Assembly (NCBI GenBank): GCA_016214035.1
Contig: JACRPF010000005.1
Location: 496,001 to 560,000 of the forward strand
Direction: 5' to 3'
DNA: 64,000 nt
DNA from: Spirochaetota bacterium
GTDB taxonomy: Bacteria > Spirochaetota > Brachyspiria > Brachyspirales > JACRPF01
The position numbers were made by a program, and so were the translations under genes. Shown piece by piece: positions 54,280 through 61,858 of the stretch (positions are counted from its first letter, which is position 1; every line of letters starts with the position of its first letter). A model generated the notes under the pieces. It saw nothing but the letters and a program-made list of their open reading frames with translations. It ran no database searches and was not told the DNA's origin.

Positions 54280-54299
54280 AGTATCCATTCGGATTATAT
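54280..54299 (-). promoter_or_regulatory. 20-bp promoter element, copy 1
   Basis: On the plus strand AGTATCCATTCGGATTATAT; identical to 54895-54914. On the minus strand it contains TATAAT and ends 81 nt from the downstream start codon at 54218 (copy 2: 80 nt to its gene). Likely the -10 region plus a regulator site. Confidence 0.55.
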
Positions 54300-54390
54300 A
54301 CATCAATCCGTTGCGGTTCGGCGCAATGCCGATCCAAATATGGTTTATGGAAAACGAAACAGCTCATGAATAATAGCCGTTATAATCAGT

Positions 54391-54430
54391 CGTCCGGATT
54401 ATTGCTCACTCATAGAATGACAGGTATATT
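54391..54430 (+). promoter_or_regulatory. Promoter with GGATTATTG box, zinc-ribbon gene
   Basis: CGTCCGGATTATTGCTC (54391-54407) overlaps TTGCTC (54402-54407); 17 nt later TATATT (54425-54430). Third plus-strand gene with this box at its -35. Confidence 0.5.
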
Positions 54431-54458
54431 AACGTATGATCACATCGGAGGAAACAGT

Positions 54459-54686
54459 ATGGCACTGGAACTATTGTATATCTGTGAGCGGTGCGGTGAG
54501 CGGAGCGCTAACGTGTTCCGTGCTGATTACCTCGATCAAGGATATATGCATGTCTGCGGCAGCTGCCTTCTTGAAATAACCGCCAGGTTGGCCGGAAAGA
54601 AGGCGGCTACAACTGTGATGTGGACGATTCCAAGATATGTACGGCCGTGGAATGCTGCGGAAAGAAATATGGGGAAGGAATCATAA
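54459..54686 (+). CDS. Small zinc-ribbon protein
   Basis: 75 residues. ATG 54459 is chosen for the GGAGG seven nucleotides upstream; the frame is open further left without a site. Two CxxC pairs, C9-C12 (YICERCGE) and C33-C36 (HVCGSCLLE), are 20 residues apart, the spacing of a zinc ribbon. The C-terminus is basic (LAGKKAATTVMWTIPRYVRP). It may bind nucleic acid or a partner protein; not a recognised family. It is the only plus-strand gene among three tiny minus-strand membrane proteins. Confidence 0.65.
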   Translation: MALELLYICERCGERSANVFRADYLDQGYMHVCGSCLLEITARLAGKKAATTVMWTIPRYVRPWNAAERNMGKES

Positions 54687-54741
54687 TATGAAGATTCGGG
54701 CGGTTGCTCAGTAATAATGCGTATGTGTGCTGTTGATAATG

Positions 54742-54834
54742 CTATTTCTTCACAGAAAAACAGATAAACGCAATATACGCCACGGCAAATAGTGCGAAGA
54801 CAACAAAGATCGCGAAAAGGACCGTTTCGGCCAT
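54742..54834 (-). CDS. Tiny single-helix membrane protein B
   Basis: 30 residues from ATG 54834: MAETVLFAIFVVFALFAVAY followed by IAFICFSVKK. AGGAG lies ten nucleotides upstream. One membrane helix and a two-lysine tail. It has the same promoter element and a recognisably related leader to gene A at 54090, with AGGAGC ribosome sites in both, so the two units look like duplicates whose coding parts diverged. Confidence 0.5.
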   Translation of the reverse strand: MAETVLFAIFVVFALFAVAYIAFICFSVKK

Positions 54835-54894
54835 TTTGATATTGCTCCTATGGTCAACGATATGTGATGGTATCGCAGCAGCAGGGAACTGTCC

Positions 54895-54914
54895 AGTATC
54901 CATTCGGATTATAT
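54895..54914 (-). promoter_or_regulatory. 20-bp promoter element, copy 2
   Basis: Identical to 54280-54299. On the minus strand TATAAT lies within it, and the start codon of the 30-residue gene is 80 nt downstream. Confidence 0.55.
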
Positions 54915-54988
54915 CCAACGGCAATGGGCTGTTTCATATGCATTGAATCACATGTCTGGATAACATCCATGCTGGATATCGGCGCGCG

Positions 54989-55159
54989 TTACATCGGCGT
55001 CGGCAGCTCATTGCTCAACATAAACACAACCAGAATGCAGAGCGCGATAAAAAATGCCGGTACCACAAGATCCGATATCACCCATCGTTTACGGTTCGCA
55101 TCCTGTATATGCCGGTTATGCCGGCTTTTCGTAGCGGACGTCGTGTGTGTTCTTCTCAT
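54989..55159 (-). CDS. Tiny basic single-helix membrane protein C
   Basis: 56 residues from ATG 55159 with AGAGG six nucleotides upstream. A strongly basic N-terminus (MRRTHTTSATKSRHNRHIQD, then ANRKRW) precedes one helix (LVVPAFFIALCILVVFMLSN) and a short ELPTPM tail, giving N-in orientation. Unlike A and B the charge is on the N-terminal side. It lies 66 bp after the PorV-like gene on the same strand and could be read from that operon. No family recognised. Confidence 0.5.
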   Translation of the reverse strand: MRRTHTTSATKSRHNRHIQDANRKRWVISDLVVPAFFIALCILVVFMLSNELPTPM

Positions 55160-55225
55160 GTCGTTCCTCTCGTGAAAAGTAATGTATACTATAAGGGTAT
55201 GAATTTCGACGGCCTCGGCCAGACA

Positions 55226-56494
55226 TCAGGGTGCGCGGTATTTGATGCGCAGTTTTTTCAGACGTTCTTTTGCCGAACTATAGAGCGGTGATGAATCTGT
55301 AATTGAAGACAGGAATGCATATGCCTTTGCATACTCATGCTGCACGATGAGTTCATCGGCAAGCGCAATGATACGCAGCTCGGCCTTCCGGATGTTCTGA
55401 AGCGCCCGCTCATAGGATGCGGATTTTTTTTCGATCTGCCGCCAATACAATAGCGCAGCTGGATAGTCGCCATTTTTAGCCGCGCCAATACCGCGCCGCA
55501 TCAAGTCCTCATTGCGGTTATCGATCGGTTCGGGTGCCGCTTTTTTCATGTCCAGATCGGCGATCGCCGTACTGAGCTGCATACTATGATGCATGCCCAT
55601 GTTACCGAGCGGTATGAGCGCATAATCAATCCGCAGACGCATCGCCGGGGGGCCGAATGCGATGCCGGCGCCGAAAGTCGGTCCGCGGGCATCAGCGCCG
55701 ATCATATACCCGTACCGCACCGCGAGCATCTTTATGAACGATGTTTCGAACCCCGCTGCAATGATGAGCGCACCGTCCGTGTCCACACGAATATCGGAAC
55801 GCAGGCGGTACGAGACGTTTTTTGTCACGTCCATTCCATATTCAAATCCGCCTGCAATGCGCAGCGGCAACGTTATCCGCTGCGACGCAGTAACGAGAGG
55901 CATGCCTGCATTTTTTACGGCAAATCCTATAGAAAGCGTGTCGCGTATGATAATATTACTTATGGTTGCGATACAGCCGGCGTCAAACATGAGGGCCGAC
56001 AGTGAAAGATCATCAAGGCTTTCTGCGGCATACTTTATTGCTGCTCCCATATCAACGGCCAGCGGAAGCTTGAGCAGTTTCCCGACGGGTACGCCGATGC
56101 CGATGCATGCCGCATAGCATCCGGCGCTGACCATTCTTCCCGGATCTCCATCAAAGGTGATATCACCGGCGAACGGTTCGAAGACAAGACCATGACCGGC
56201 GACGGAAAGCGTGCCGACACCCTCAAATGCATACGCGGCGGCGCCGTTCCACGCGGTCATGATCAGATACGGATCATACGAAGCCGTCAGCGAGATGCCG
56301 CGGAGGGAGGCAAGCGACGCCGGATTGTTGAAACTTCCATCCGGATCCCCCGGTGCCGCTGTTGATGCCGTGCCGAGCGATGCGGCGGCCCCGCCGGCGG
56401 CGATATCAAGGAACGAAAATGATTCACTGATCGATCCGAACATCCCGGCGGCCAGCGCAACAGAAATGATAATGAGAACTCCCGTCTTTTTCAT
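55226..56494 (-). CDS. PorV/UPF0164-like outer-membrane barrel with TPR tail (second copy)
   Basis: 422 residues. Signal peptide (MKKTGVLIIISVALAAGMFG) and the same opening as the 45522 protein: FSFLDIAAGGAAASLGTAST...SFNNPASLASLRG. Barrel strands run to about residue 310 (DYALIPLGNMGMHHSMQLST matches its paralogue's closing strand), followed by helical TPR-like repeats (LMRRGIGAAKNGDYPAALLY, LADELIVQHEYAKAYAFLSS). GGAGGT precedes the ATG, inside the end of the upstream gene. It is 3 bp downstream of a secreted protein with a type-IX-like C-terminal domain, repeating the arrangement at 36719-46976. Confidence 0.8.
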   Translation of the reverse strand: MKKTGVLIIISVALAAGMFGSISESFSFLDIAAGGAAASLGTASTAAPGDPDGSFNNPASLASLRGISLTASYDPYLIMTAWNGAAAYAFEGVGTLSVAGHGLVFEPFAGDITFDGDPGRMVSAGCYAACIGIGVPVGKLLKLPLAVDMGAAIKYAAESLDDLSLSALMFDAGCIATISNIIIRDTLSIGFAVKNAGMPLVTASQRITLPLRIAGGFEYGMDVTKNVSYRLRSDIRVDTDGALIIAAGFETSFIKMLAVRYGYMIGADARGPTFGAGIAFGPPAMRLRIDYALIPLGNMGMHHSMQLSTAIADLDMKKAAPEPIDNRNEDLMRRGIGAAKNGDYPAALLYWRQIEKKSASYERALQNIRKAELRIIALADELIVQHEYAKAYAFLSSITDSSPLYSSAKERLKKLRIKYRAP

Positions 56495-56497
56495 GGG

Positions 56498-58651
56498 CTA
56501 CCTCCGTACGACCATGACGAGCATGGTCCTTGTCCTTCGCGGAGTCACGAGTTCACAGAGATACATTCCCGAACCGGCATTCATACCGTTCATCGTGCGT
56601 ACATTCCACGTAAGTGAACCGCCGCCGCCGCCCGGAGGAGGCTTGATCGTGCTGATAAGTTTACCGGCCACCGTATATATTCTGATGAACGTATCGGCGG
56701 TGAGATTTACAAATATGACGCCGCGATCGCCGCCGCGCCATGGGTTGTTGATCACGGTTGCCCTTTCTATCGTTTCTTTTATGGAAAACGCCGCCGGCTG
56801 GTACGGGATGAGAAAGGATATCCCGGGTGAACGGTATTCCATCCCCGCGTTATTAACGGAAACGACAAAGGCATCGTATATGCCTTCCGGCACTGCCCGG
56901 GAATTCCACGGCGCCTGCCATCCCGTTTCCGTTACTATTGCCGGCACCGATGCTGCCACTCCGCCTGCGTTCGAGATGACAACCCGGGCGGATAATACGC
57001 CCGACTCCGGATCGTAATTACTTCCTTTGAAAACGAATATATTGCTTGAATAATGGTCATCGTAAAATATATTCGATACCACCTGTCCGGCGGTGACGTT
57101 GGTGATCGATGATGACGGAGGTGTCGTATCTATAAAGTTCGTCTGTATATTGGTGATCATCTCCGGTATTGCGGCGTTTGATGCGGCAAGAAATAATGTA
57201 ACGGAACCACCGAGTGATGACAGCGGCAGATTTGTCCACCATCCGCCGCTTCCGTTCGTCGCGGTACGTCCGTAGGTTATGCCGTCGGAACTGAAATAGG
57301 CCTGCACATCGGATGCGGGAAGCATGGTGCCGGAAAAGGTATATGATACGTTGGTGATCCATATGTCCGGCGCCGGATTGGTCATGTATGCAACAGCAGC
57401 CGGAGCATACTCAAATATCAGTCTGACATTGGTCACTACCGGCGTCGTTCCCTGCACCGACGATGCTAACTGTACGCGATATTGAAAATAGCGTGCGTTA
57501 TTATCAAGGTCAGGACTATTCGATACGATCACCGCCCCCGGCGTGTTCGTAAAGCTGCTGCCCGCACCGGAAGGCCCTGTCCACGGAGCAGATCCCAGTG
57601 CCGTTATGGTGTCGGCGCTTCTCAGCTGCATTGCCGCAGTGATCTCCTGATAATAGTTCAAATTCGTATTCGTGAACGTGCTGCGTCCGAGCCCGTTGGT
57701 GTTTATCATCCCCTGCAGTCCTGAAAAGGCGATCGATTTTATGTTCTTAAAGACATAGTTCGTTCCGTTGGAGATGAATGACGGCACCGCCTGTATGGGG
57801 CAGGAGACGAATGACCCGTATGACGCCAGATCGTATGCGAATATCGGTTCATCTACCCACAGTGTATTCGAGACCGGTGTTGCGGGAGACGCGCCCGTGC
57901 GGTTGAAATAACTCGTCACATCGAGACCGATCGCGATATGGTTTGACGCGTAATACCAGCCGTCCACATTGGTGTTCGGTACACACCGCAGATTGTTCGT
58001 GTTAAAATTGAACTGCCCGCAATTCCAGTTCCACGCGGTGTCGGCAAATGAAAAACCGTTGACGCTGTGCCCTTTATAGCCGAACGATGACTCGAGTATC
58101 CAGACTGACAGCCGCAGATTCGCGTTATTCGGCGGTCCCGGGGGATTTTGCGATTTCATGAAGAACATGAAGAATGCGTTGCTCTGATGCGTTATCGTGC
58201 CATGCTTGTATTTATTGTTCGGGTTTCTGTGCGGGTTGATTGACCCCGTATTCGTCGAGTCGAAACAGAATTTTGCAGAGCCGATGCCGTCAACGGAATC
58301 TGATGCGTCGAAATAGCGTTTATAACTTTTCGGCGCCTGATACCAATCGGACCAGCCGTACGAATTGAATTCCGTCGCAGTGGCGACGTATGACGGCCAG
58401 TGATTGGTGACCGGTTTCAGGATTACCGCACCGTTCGTCCTATATCCGGCGCAGGTGAAGAACAGACCGCCGTCAGCTTGTGCGTAATTGCTTGCCGGCT
58501 GAGCACCGGTGACGGTATAGGCTGCCGGCGATGCTCCGCCGCGCCAGAGCGACTGGTTCCAGACAACGTCATAACCCCAGCCCGGCACGGCCGGGACAAG
58601 CAGTGCCGCAGTGCATATACACGGCAGTGCGCGTTTCAAACAGGTGATCAT
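56498..58651 (-). CDS. Secreted protein with Ig-like domains and T9SS-like C-terminal domain
   Basis: 717 residues from ATG 58651 (GGAGGT five nucleotides upstream; an earlier frame start at 58714 has none). Signal peptide MITCLKRALPCICTAALLVP. Residues ~25-400 are an unrecognised Asn/Tyr/Trp-rich beta region. Then two Ig-like domains (NPAPDIWITNVSYTFSGTML; TPPSSSITNVTAGQVVSNIF with YDPESGVLSARVVISNAGGV) and the last ~85 residues (ATVINNPWRGGDRGVIFVNL, then TFIRIYTVAGKLISTIKPPP) form a FlgD-Ig/sorting-like domain. These ~300 C-terminal residues are homologous to the end of the giant protein at 36719. Probable cargo of the barrel encoded 3 bp downstream. Confidence 0.78.
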   Translation of the reverse strand: MITCLKRALPCICTAALLVPAVPGWGYDVVWNQSLWRGGASPAAYTVTGAQPASNYAQADGGLFFTCAGYRTNGAVILKPVTNHWPSYVATATEFNSYGWSDWYQAPKSYKRYFDASDSVDGIGSAKFCFDSTNTGSINPHRNPNNKYKHGTITHQSNAFFMFFMKSQNPPGPPNNANLRLSVWILESSFGYKGHSVNGFSFADTAWNWNCGQFNFNTNNLRCVPNTNVDGWYYASNHIAIGLDVTSYFNRTGASPATPVSNTLWVDEPIFAYDLASYGSFVSCPIQAVPSFISNGTNYVFKNIKSIAFSGLQGMINTNGLGRSTFTNTNLNYYQEITAAMQLRSADTITALGSAPWTGPSGAGSSFTNTPGAVIVSNSPDLDNNARYFQYRVQLASSVQGTTPVVTNVRLIFEYAPAAVAYMTNPAPDIWITNVSYTFSGTMLPASDVQAYFSSDGITYGRTATNGSGGWWTNLPLSSLGGSVTLFLAASNAAIPEMITNIQTNFIDTTPPSSSITNVTAGQVVSNIFYDDHYSSNIFVFKGSNYDPESGVLSARVVISNAGGVAASVPAIVTETGWQAPWNSRAVPEGIYDAFVVSVNNAGMEYRSPGISFLIPYQPAAFSIKETIERATVINNPWRGGDRGVIFVNLTADTFIRIYTVAGKLISTIKPPPGGGGGSLTWNVRTMNGMNAGSGMYLCELVTPRRTRTMLVMVVRR

Positions 58652-58844
58652 ACCGCACCTCCGAAAACTGAATGAGTGCAGACTATGAAAGCAATCATCA
58701 TGATACATTTGCATTATTGTACAAAATCGCAGGTAAACAATAGTGCCGTCGGTGTAAAACGGACGTAATCCATATGTATACTGTTTTTCTTCAGTGCGTT
58801 ACAGCTGATGGTGTATGGGTATCAGCACTTCGGTGTAAAGGAAC

Positions 58845-58861
58845 CTGGTACGTCATTAGCA
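58845..58861 (+). promoter_or_regulatory. Possible sigma-54 promoter of the activator gene
   Basis: CTGGTACGTCATTAGCA keeps the GG and GC dinucleotides at the required 12-bp offset and differs from the -24/-12 consensus at two informative positions. It lies about 125 bp before the start codon at 58985. The 58652-58984 gap otherwise holds the palindrome at 58910 and no gene. Confidence 0.35.
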
Positions 58862-58909
58862 CTAGTTCAACAATACATACATCGAATTATTTACATATTC
58901 CTAAGAACG

Positions 58910-58927
58910 CTGTAATTGGAATTACAG
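58910..58927. promoter_or_regulatory. 18-bp palindromic operator candidate
   Basis: CTGTAATTGGAATTACAG is a perfect inverted repeat with 8-bp arms and a 2-bp centre, 58 bp before the sigma-54 activator start. Its size and perfect symmetry fit a dimeric regulator binding site, perhaps autoregulation. Confidence 0.5.
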
Positions 58928-58984
58928 TATTGCGTTTGAAGTTCATTATCTGCTATGTTACTTGATGCGCATGCGGGAGACACA

Positions 58985-59977
58985 ATGAACACAAACAGTT
59001 GCTTGACACCGCCTGAGATATATGACGACGTGGGATTTATCATCGGCGAAAGTGAATCGATCAGGAACGTCGTTGCCACCGCATTGCAGGTTGCGGATAG
59101 GGATGCACCGGTGCTCATACAGGGGCCGAGCGGCAGCGGCAAAGAGCTCATCGCCAGGCTCATCCATTTTTCCAGTACGAGACGGGCGCATCCGTTCTAT
59201 CCGATCAATTGTTCGGCGATCAACGAGTCCATCGCTGAGAGCGAGTTTTTCGGACATCGCCGGGGTGCATTTACGGGTGCGTTCGATGAGCAGCAGGGTA
59301 TTTTTGAGGCTGCCGGCGGCGGCACCCTGCTCCTTGATGAGATAGGAGATATGCCGACGAGCATTCAATCGAAAATACTCCGGGCGATCGAAGACAAGAA
59401 GATACGAAAGATCGGCGCCCATAAACAGGTTCCGGTACTTGCCCGTCTGATCTGTTCGACTAACCAGGACATACCGCATCTGCTGAAAGAAAAGCGTTTC
59501 CGCTCCGATCTCTTTTACCGGATCAATACCGTAACGATACAAATCCCGCCGTTACAAGAACGGCGGGACGATATACGCCCGCTCGTCGAACATTATTGCA
59601 GCCATTTCTCGGCGAAACTCGGCAGGCAGGATATGCGTATCGATGCCGGTGTCTTTTCTAAACTTGCACGGTATGATTTCCCCGGGAATGTCCGCGAATT
59701 GAAAAACATGATCGAGCGGGCGTATACGTTATTTGACGGCAGTACGGTCATGCCTGAACACATCATGCTGCAGCAGCATGCGCCGGGTGAACATGAACAT
59801 GCGTTCACCCCGGATACATATGATCTTGAGGCGATCGAGCGGAGCGTTATTCAGGCGGCGCTGCAGAAGGCGCGATATTCACAAAAGCGCGCGGCACACC
59901 TTTTAAAGATATCCCGCTATACGTTGGTCAGGAAGATGAGGAAACATGCCATCCTTGCAAAACCGCCGGGGCAGTAA
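58985..59977 (+). CDS. Sigma-54-dependent transcriptional activator (AAA+, Fis-type HTH)
   Basis: 330 residues from ATG 58985 (GGGAG five nucleotides upstream). AAA+ core with Walker A GPSGSGKE (47-54), the sigma-54-contacting GAFTGA loop (94-99), Walker B GTLLLDEIGD and FRSDLFYRIN. The C-terminal helix-turn-helix is SQKRAAHLLKISRYTLVRKM. No N-terminal receiver or sensor domain beyond about 25 residues, so it must be controlled by abundance or by a partner; the stand-alone receiver encoded downstream is an obvious candidate. Activates sigma-54 RNA polymerase by ATP hydrolysis. Confidence 0.93.
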   Translation: MNTNSCLTPPEIYDDVGFIIGESESIRNVVATALQVADRDAPVLIQGPSGSGKELIARLIHFSSTRRAHPFYPINCSAINESIAESEFFGHRRGAFTGAFDEQQGIFEAAGGGTLLLDEIGDMPTSIQSKILRAIEDKKIRKIGAHKQVPVLARLICSTNQDIPHLLKEKRFRSDLFYRINTVTIQIPPLQERRDDIRPLVEHYCSHFSAKLGRQDMRIDAGVFSKLARYDFPGNVRELKNMIERAYTLFDGSTVMPEHIMLQQHAPGEHEHAFTPDTYDLEAIERSVIQAALQKARYSQKRAAHLLKISRYTLVRKMRKHAILAKPPGQ

Positions 59978-60092
59978 AATAGAAAATGGTTTTCCGGACT
60001 ACGGTCAATGTGCGGAAAAGCAGGTGTCTGAGCGATTCCGCACCTGAAAAGCTGCGGCAACACCGTTCTTTCATATTTTCTGCAATACGGCA

Positions 60093-60109
60093 TTGGCACA
60101 TATAATGCA
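60093..60109 (+). promoter_or_regulatory. Sigma-54 (-24/-12) promoter of the receiver gene
   Basis: TTGGCACATATAATGCA: intact TTGGCAC at -24 and TGCA at -12 with correct GG-GC offset of 12. Expected transcription start near 60120, just before the AGGAGG at 60129 and the GTG at 60144. It is 116 bp beyond the sigma-54 activator gene. Confidence 0.65.
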
Positions 60110-60143
60110 TGTTCTATGCCGATCTCATAGGAGGAGTTGATTC

Positions 60144-60518
60144 GTGCATGCCATCATCGTTGACGACAATGAAAGTGATCTGCTTCTGCTTCATGAAATA
60201 GTGACGCACGCCGGATTCATCGTCACGTCGTTCTCAGAGCCGTTTGCCGCGCTGGCATTTTATAAACAGTCTCCGGCGGATGTCGTCGTCAGTGACCTGC
60301 AGATGCCGTTGCTGCAGGGTGACATGCTGATGGAGCAGATCCTGCGTGTGCACCATGACGCGGTTTTCATTATGCACACGGGATATGACGATGAGCGCAT
60401 GATGGAAAAGATCATGTCATCGGGCGCGTATGCGGCGATATCCAAAGACCTTTCAAAGGAAATGAAAATAGATTTTTTCTCAAACTTGATGCAATATCTT
60501 ATCACCCGAAGGATATGA
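60144..60518 (+). CDS. Stand-alone response-regulator receiver (CheY-like)
   Basis: 124 residues starting at GTG (AGGAGG nine nucleotides upstream). One receiver domain only: acidic pocket DDN (about 8-10), phosphoacceptor D51 in VVSDLQMP, Thr in MHTGYDD and K101 in ISKD. No output domain. A histidine kinase is not encoded nearby. Its sigma-54 promoter and position suggest it acts with the upstream activator, or with the downstream sensor-like genes. Confidence 0.88.
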   Translation: MHAIIVDDNESDLLLLHEIVTHAGFIVTSFSEPFAALAFYKQSPADVVVSDLQMPLLQGDMLMEQILRVHHDAVFIMHTGYDDERMMEKIMSSGAYAAISKDLSKEMKIDFFSNLMQYLITRRI

Positions 60519-60551
60519 TCTGCAGAAAATAAAAACAGGAGGATATGCCGT

Positions 60552-60579
60552 TTGACAAAAAACATGTATTTAGTATTGT
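60552..60579 (+). promoter_or_regulatory. Promoter before the poly-G tract
   Basis: TTGACA (60552-60557), 16 nt, TATTGT (60574-60579). The predicted start near 60586 puts the nine-G tract (60601-60609) in the leader of the downstream gene. Confidence 0.5.
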
Positions 60580-60600
60580 ATGTTACTAGGTGGTATCAAA

Positions 60601-60609
60601 GGGGGGGGG
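60601..60609 (+). repeat. Poly-G tract (nine G)
   Basis: Homopolymer of nine G between promoter and ATG 60617, where the ribosome site should be. It is a natural site for slipped-strand length change. Confidence 0.85.
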
Positions 60610-60616
60610 CAAATCA

Positions 60617-61264
60617 ATGTCAATTGTAACCATACGCGGGACACTCGGCAGCGGTGCACCCGAGATTGGAAGACTCATCGCTCAGAAGATTCATGGTGAT
60701 TATGTCGACAGGGAAATAATCGAACGGGTCGCAAAAACGATCGACAAAAATAAAAAATATGTGATCGATAAAGAGATGCCGGACAGCTCCGTTTTCGGCA
60801 GAATAATTGAAGCGTTGGCAAAAAGTCCGCCGGCGCCCGCGCTCGACGGGCTGTACGCCGCGTATCTGCCGACGTGGGAATACCCGCTGGACGACAATAG
60901 ATATCTGGCCGGATTGGAGACGGTGATCAAGCAGCTCGCAGAACATAAGTCGATCGTCATTCGGGGCCGCGGCAGTCAGTTCATTCTGAAAGACAAGCCC
61001 GGCGCTTTTCACGTCCTGACCGTCGCATCGACGGAGATCAGGACTAAACGCGTTATGGAAGAGAAAAAAACGGACGAGAGCGGTGCACTGAAGCTTATAT
61101 CCCGGTTTGACAACAGCCGCAGGGAGTTTATCAAACGCTATTTCAATGCCGATCTTGACGATCCCGTGCATTATGATCTTGTGATCAATACTGATCGCAT
61201 GACATTTGAACACGCTGCGTCACTCGTGTCGAATGCACTGTCACTGGTCCGTGACGCAATGTGA
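60617..61264 (+). CDS. Cytidylate-kinase-like family protein
   Basis: 215 residues from ATG 60617. The P-loop region IVTIRGTLGSGAPEIGRLIA and YVDREIIERVAKTI match the Cytidylate_kin2 group (PF13189), where GSGG/A-x-EIG replaces the usual kinase loop. It continues with IVIRGRGSQFILKD and a Lid-like RFDNSRREFIKRYFN. Nucleoside-monophosphate phosphorylation is plausible but the true substrate of this group is unproven. A GTG at 60590 in frame is less likely because it almost coincides with the transcription start. The poly-G tract replaces a normal ribosome site. Confidence 0.8.
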   Translation: MSIVTIRGTLGSGAPEIGRLIAQKIHGDYVDREIIERVAKTIDKNKKYVIDKEMPDSSVFGRIIEALAKSPPAPALDGLYAAYLPTWEYPLDDNRYLAGLETVIKQLAEHKSIVIRGRGSQFILKDKPGAFHVLTVASTEIRTKRVMEEKKTDESGALKLISRFDNSRREFIKRYFNADLDDPVHYDLVINTDRMTFEHAASLVSNALSLVRDAM

Positions 61265-61313
61265 GCATCACGCGAAGCGCGGTGATGAGTATACTGCAAT
61301 AACTAAGGACGGT

Positions 61314-61853
61314 ATGATGATCATTCAGAACGTCATCTCGAGGATTGAAGCGAATACCGGATCGATGGCCATGAAATGGGCTGATAAAGTGCGAAAGACC
61401 GAAAACATGAAGACATATCAGCGTGATATTGAAAAGCTGATAGGCAAAAATGAGCAGATCTACAAATTTCTGGTGCTCTGGCTGCAGAAGGAAAAATCCA
61501 AGGATGAGATCGGCAGCTTCTTTTTTGAAATGGGAAAAGATTATTTTAACGGAAGTTATGCCTTATCGCAGATCAATTACGCGTTCTTTCTCGCAAAAAT
61601 GACCGTCCGTGAGGATATCTTCAACGAACAGGTCATCGAGACATCGCTGGCGTTTTCCCAGATAATGGAATTGATAATCGCGATACACGATTTCTTTTTT
61701 CTTGCGGCGTTTTATGTCATCAAGGGATATCACGAAGGGATGTACCATGCGCTGAGCGGCAAACACGGCGTTTCCGCTGAATTGCTTGACCAGGTATTTC
61801 ACGACGACTTTTTCTTCAAGAGTCCTGAATTTTATAAAAAATATCTGCCATAG
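61314..61853 (+). CDS. RsbRD-N-like helical sensor protein
   Basis: 179 residues; ATG 61314 or the next codon (61317), both after AAGGA. Entirely helical: MAMKWADKVRKTENMKTYQR, FLVLWLQKEKSKDEIGSFFF, YALSQINYAFFLAKMTVRED, FFFLAAFYVIKGYHEGMYHA. This pattern recalls the RsbRD N-terminal sensory (globin-like) domain found at the front of signalling proteins, here without any output domain. It follows the kinase-like gene by 49 bp. It may deliver a signal to the receiver or activator encoded upstream. Confidence 0.6.
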   Translation: MMIIQNVISRIEANTGSMAMKWADKVRKTENMKTYQRDIEKLIGKNEQIYKFLVLWLQKEKSKDEIGSFFFEMGKDYFNGSYALSQINYAFFLAKMTVREDIFNEQVIETSLAFSQIMELIIAIHDFFFLAAFYVIKGYHEGMYHALSGKHGVSAELLDQVFHDDFFFKSPEFYKKYLP

Positions 61854-61858
61854 GCTTC

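Noticed and set aside
54061-54369. Plus-strand frame opposite tiny membrane protein A
   Set aside because: No ribosome site, and its hydrophobic content mirrors the minus-strand helix, which has a good site.
36719-58651. Complete type IX secretion system
   Set aside because: Only the PorV-like barrels and sorting-like domains are present; no PorK, L, M, N, SprA or PorU homologue is visible, so a full system is not claimed.
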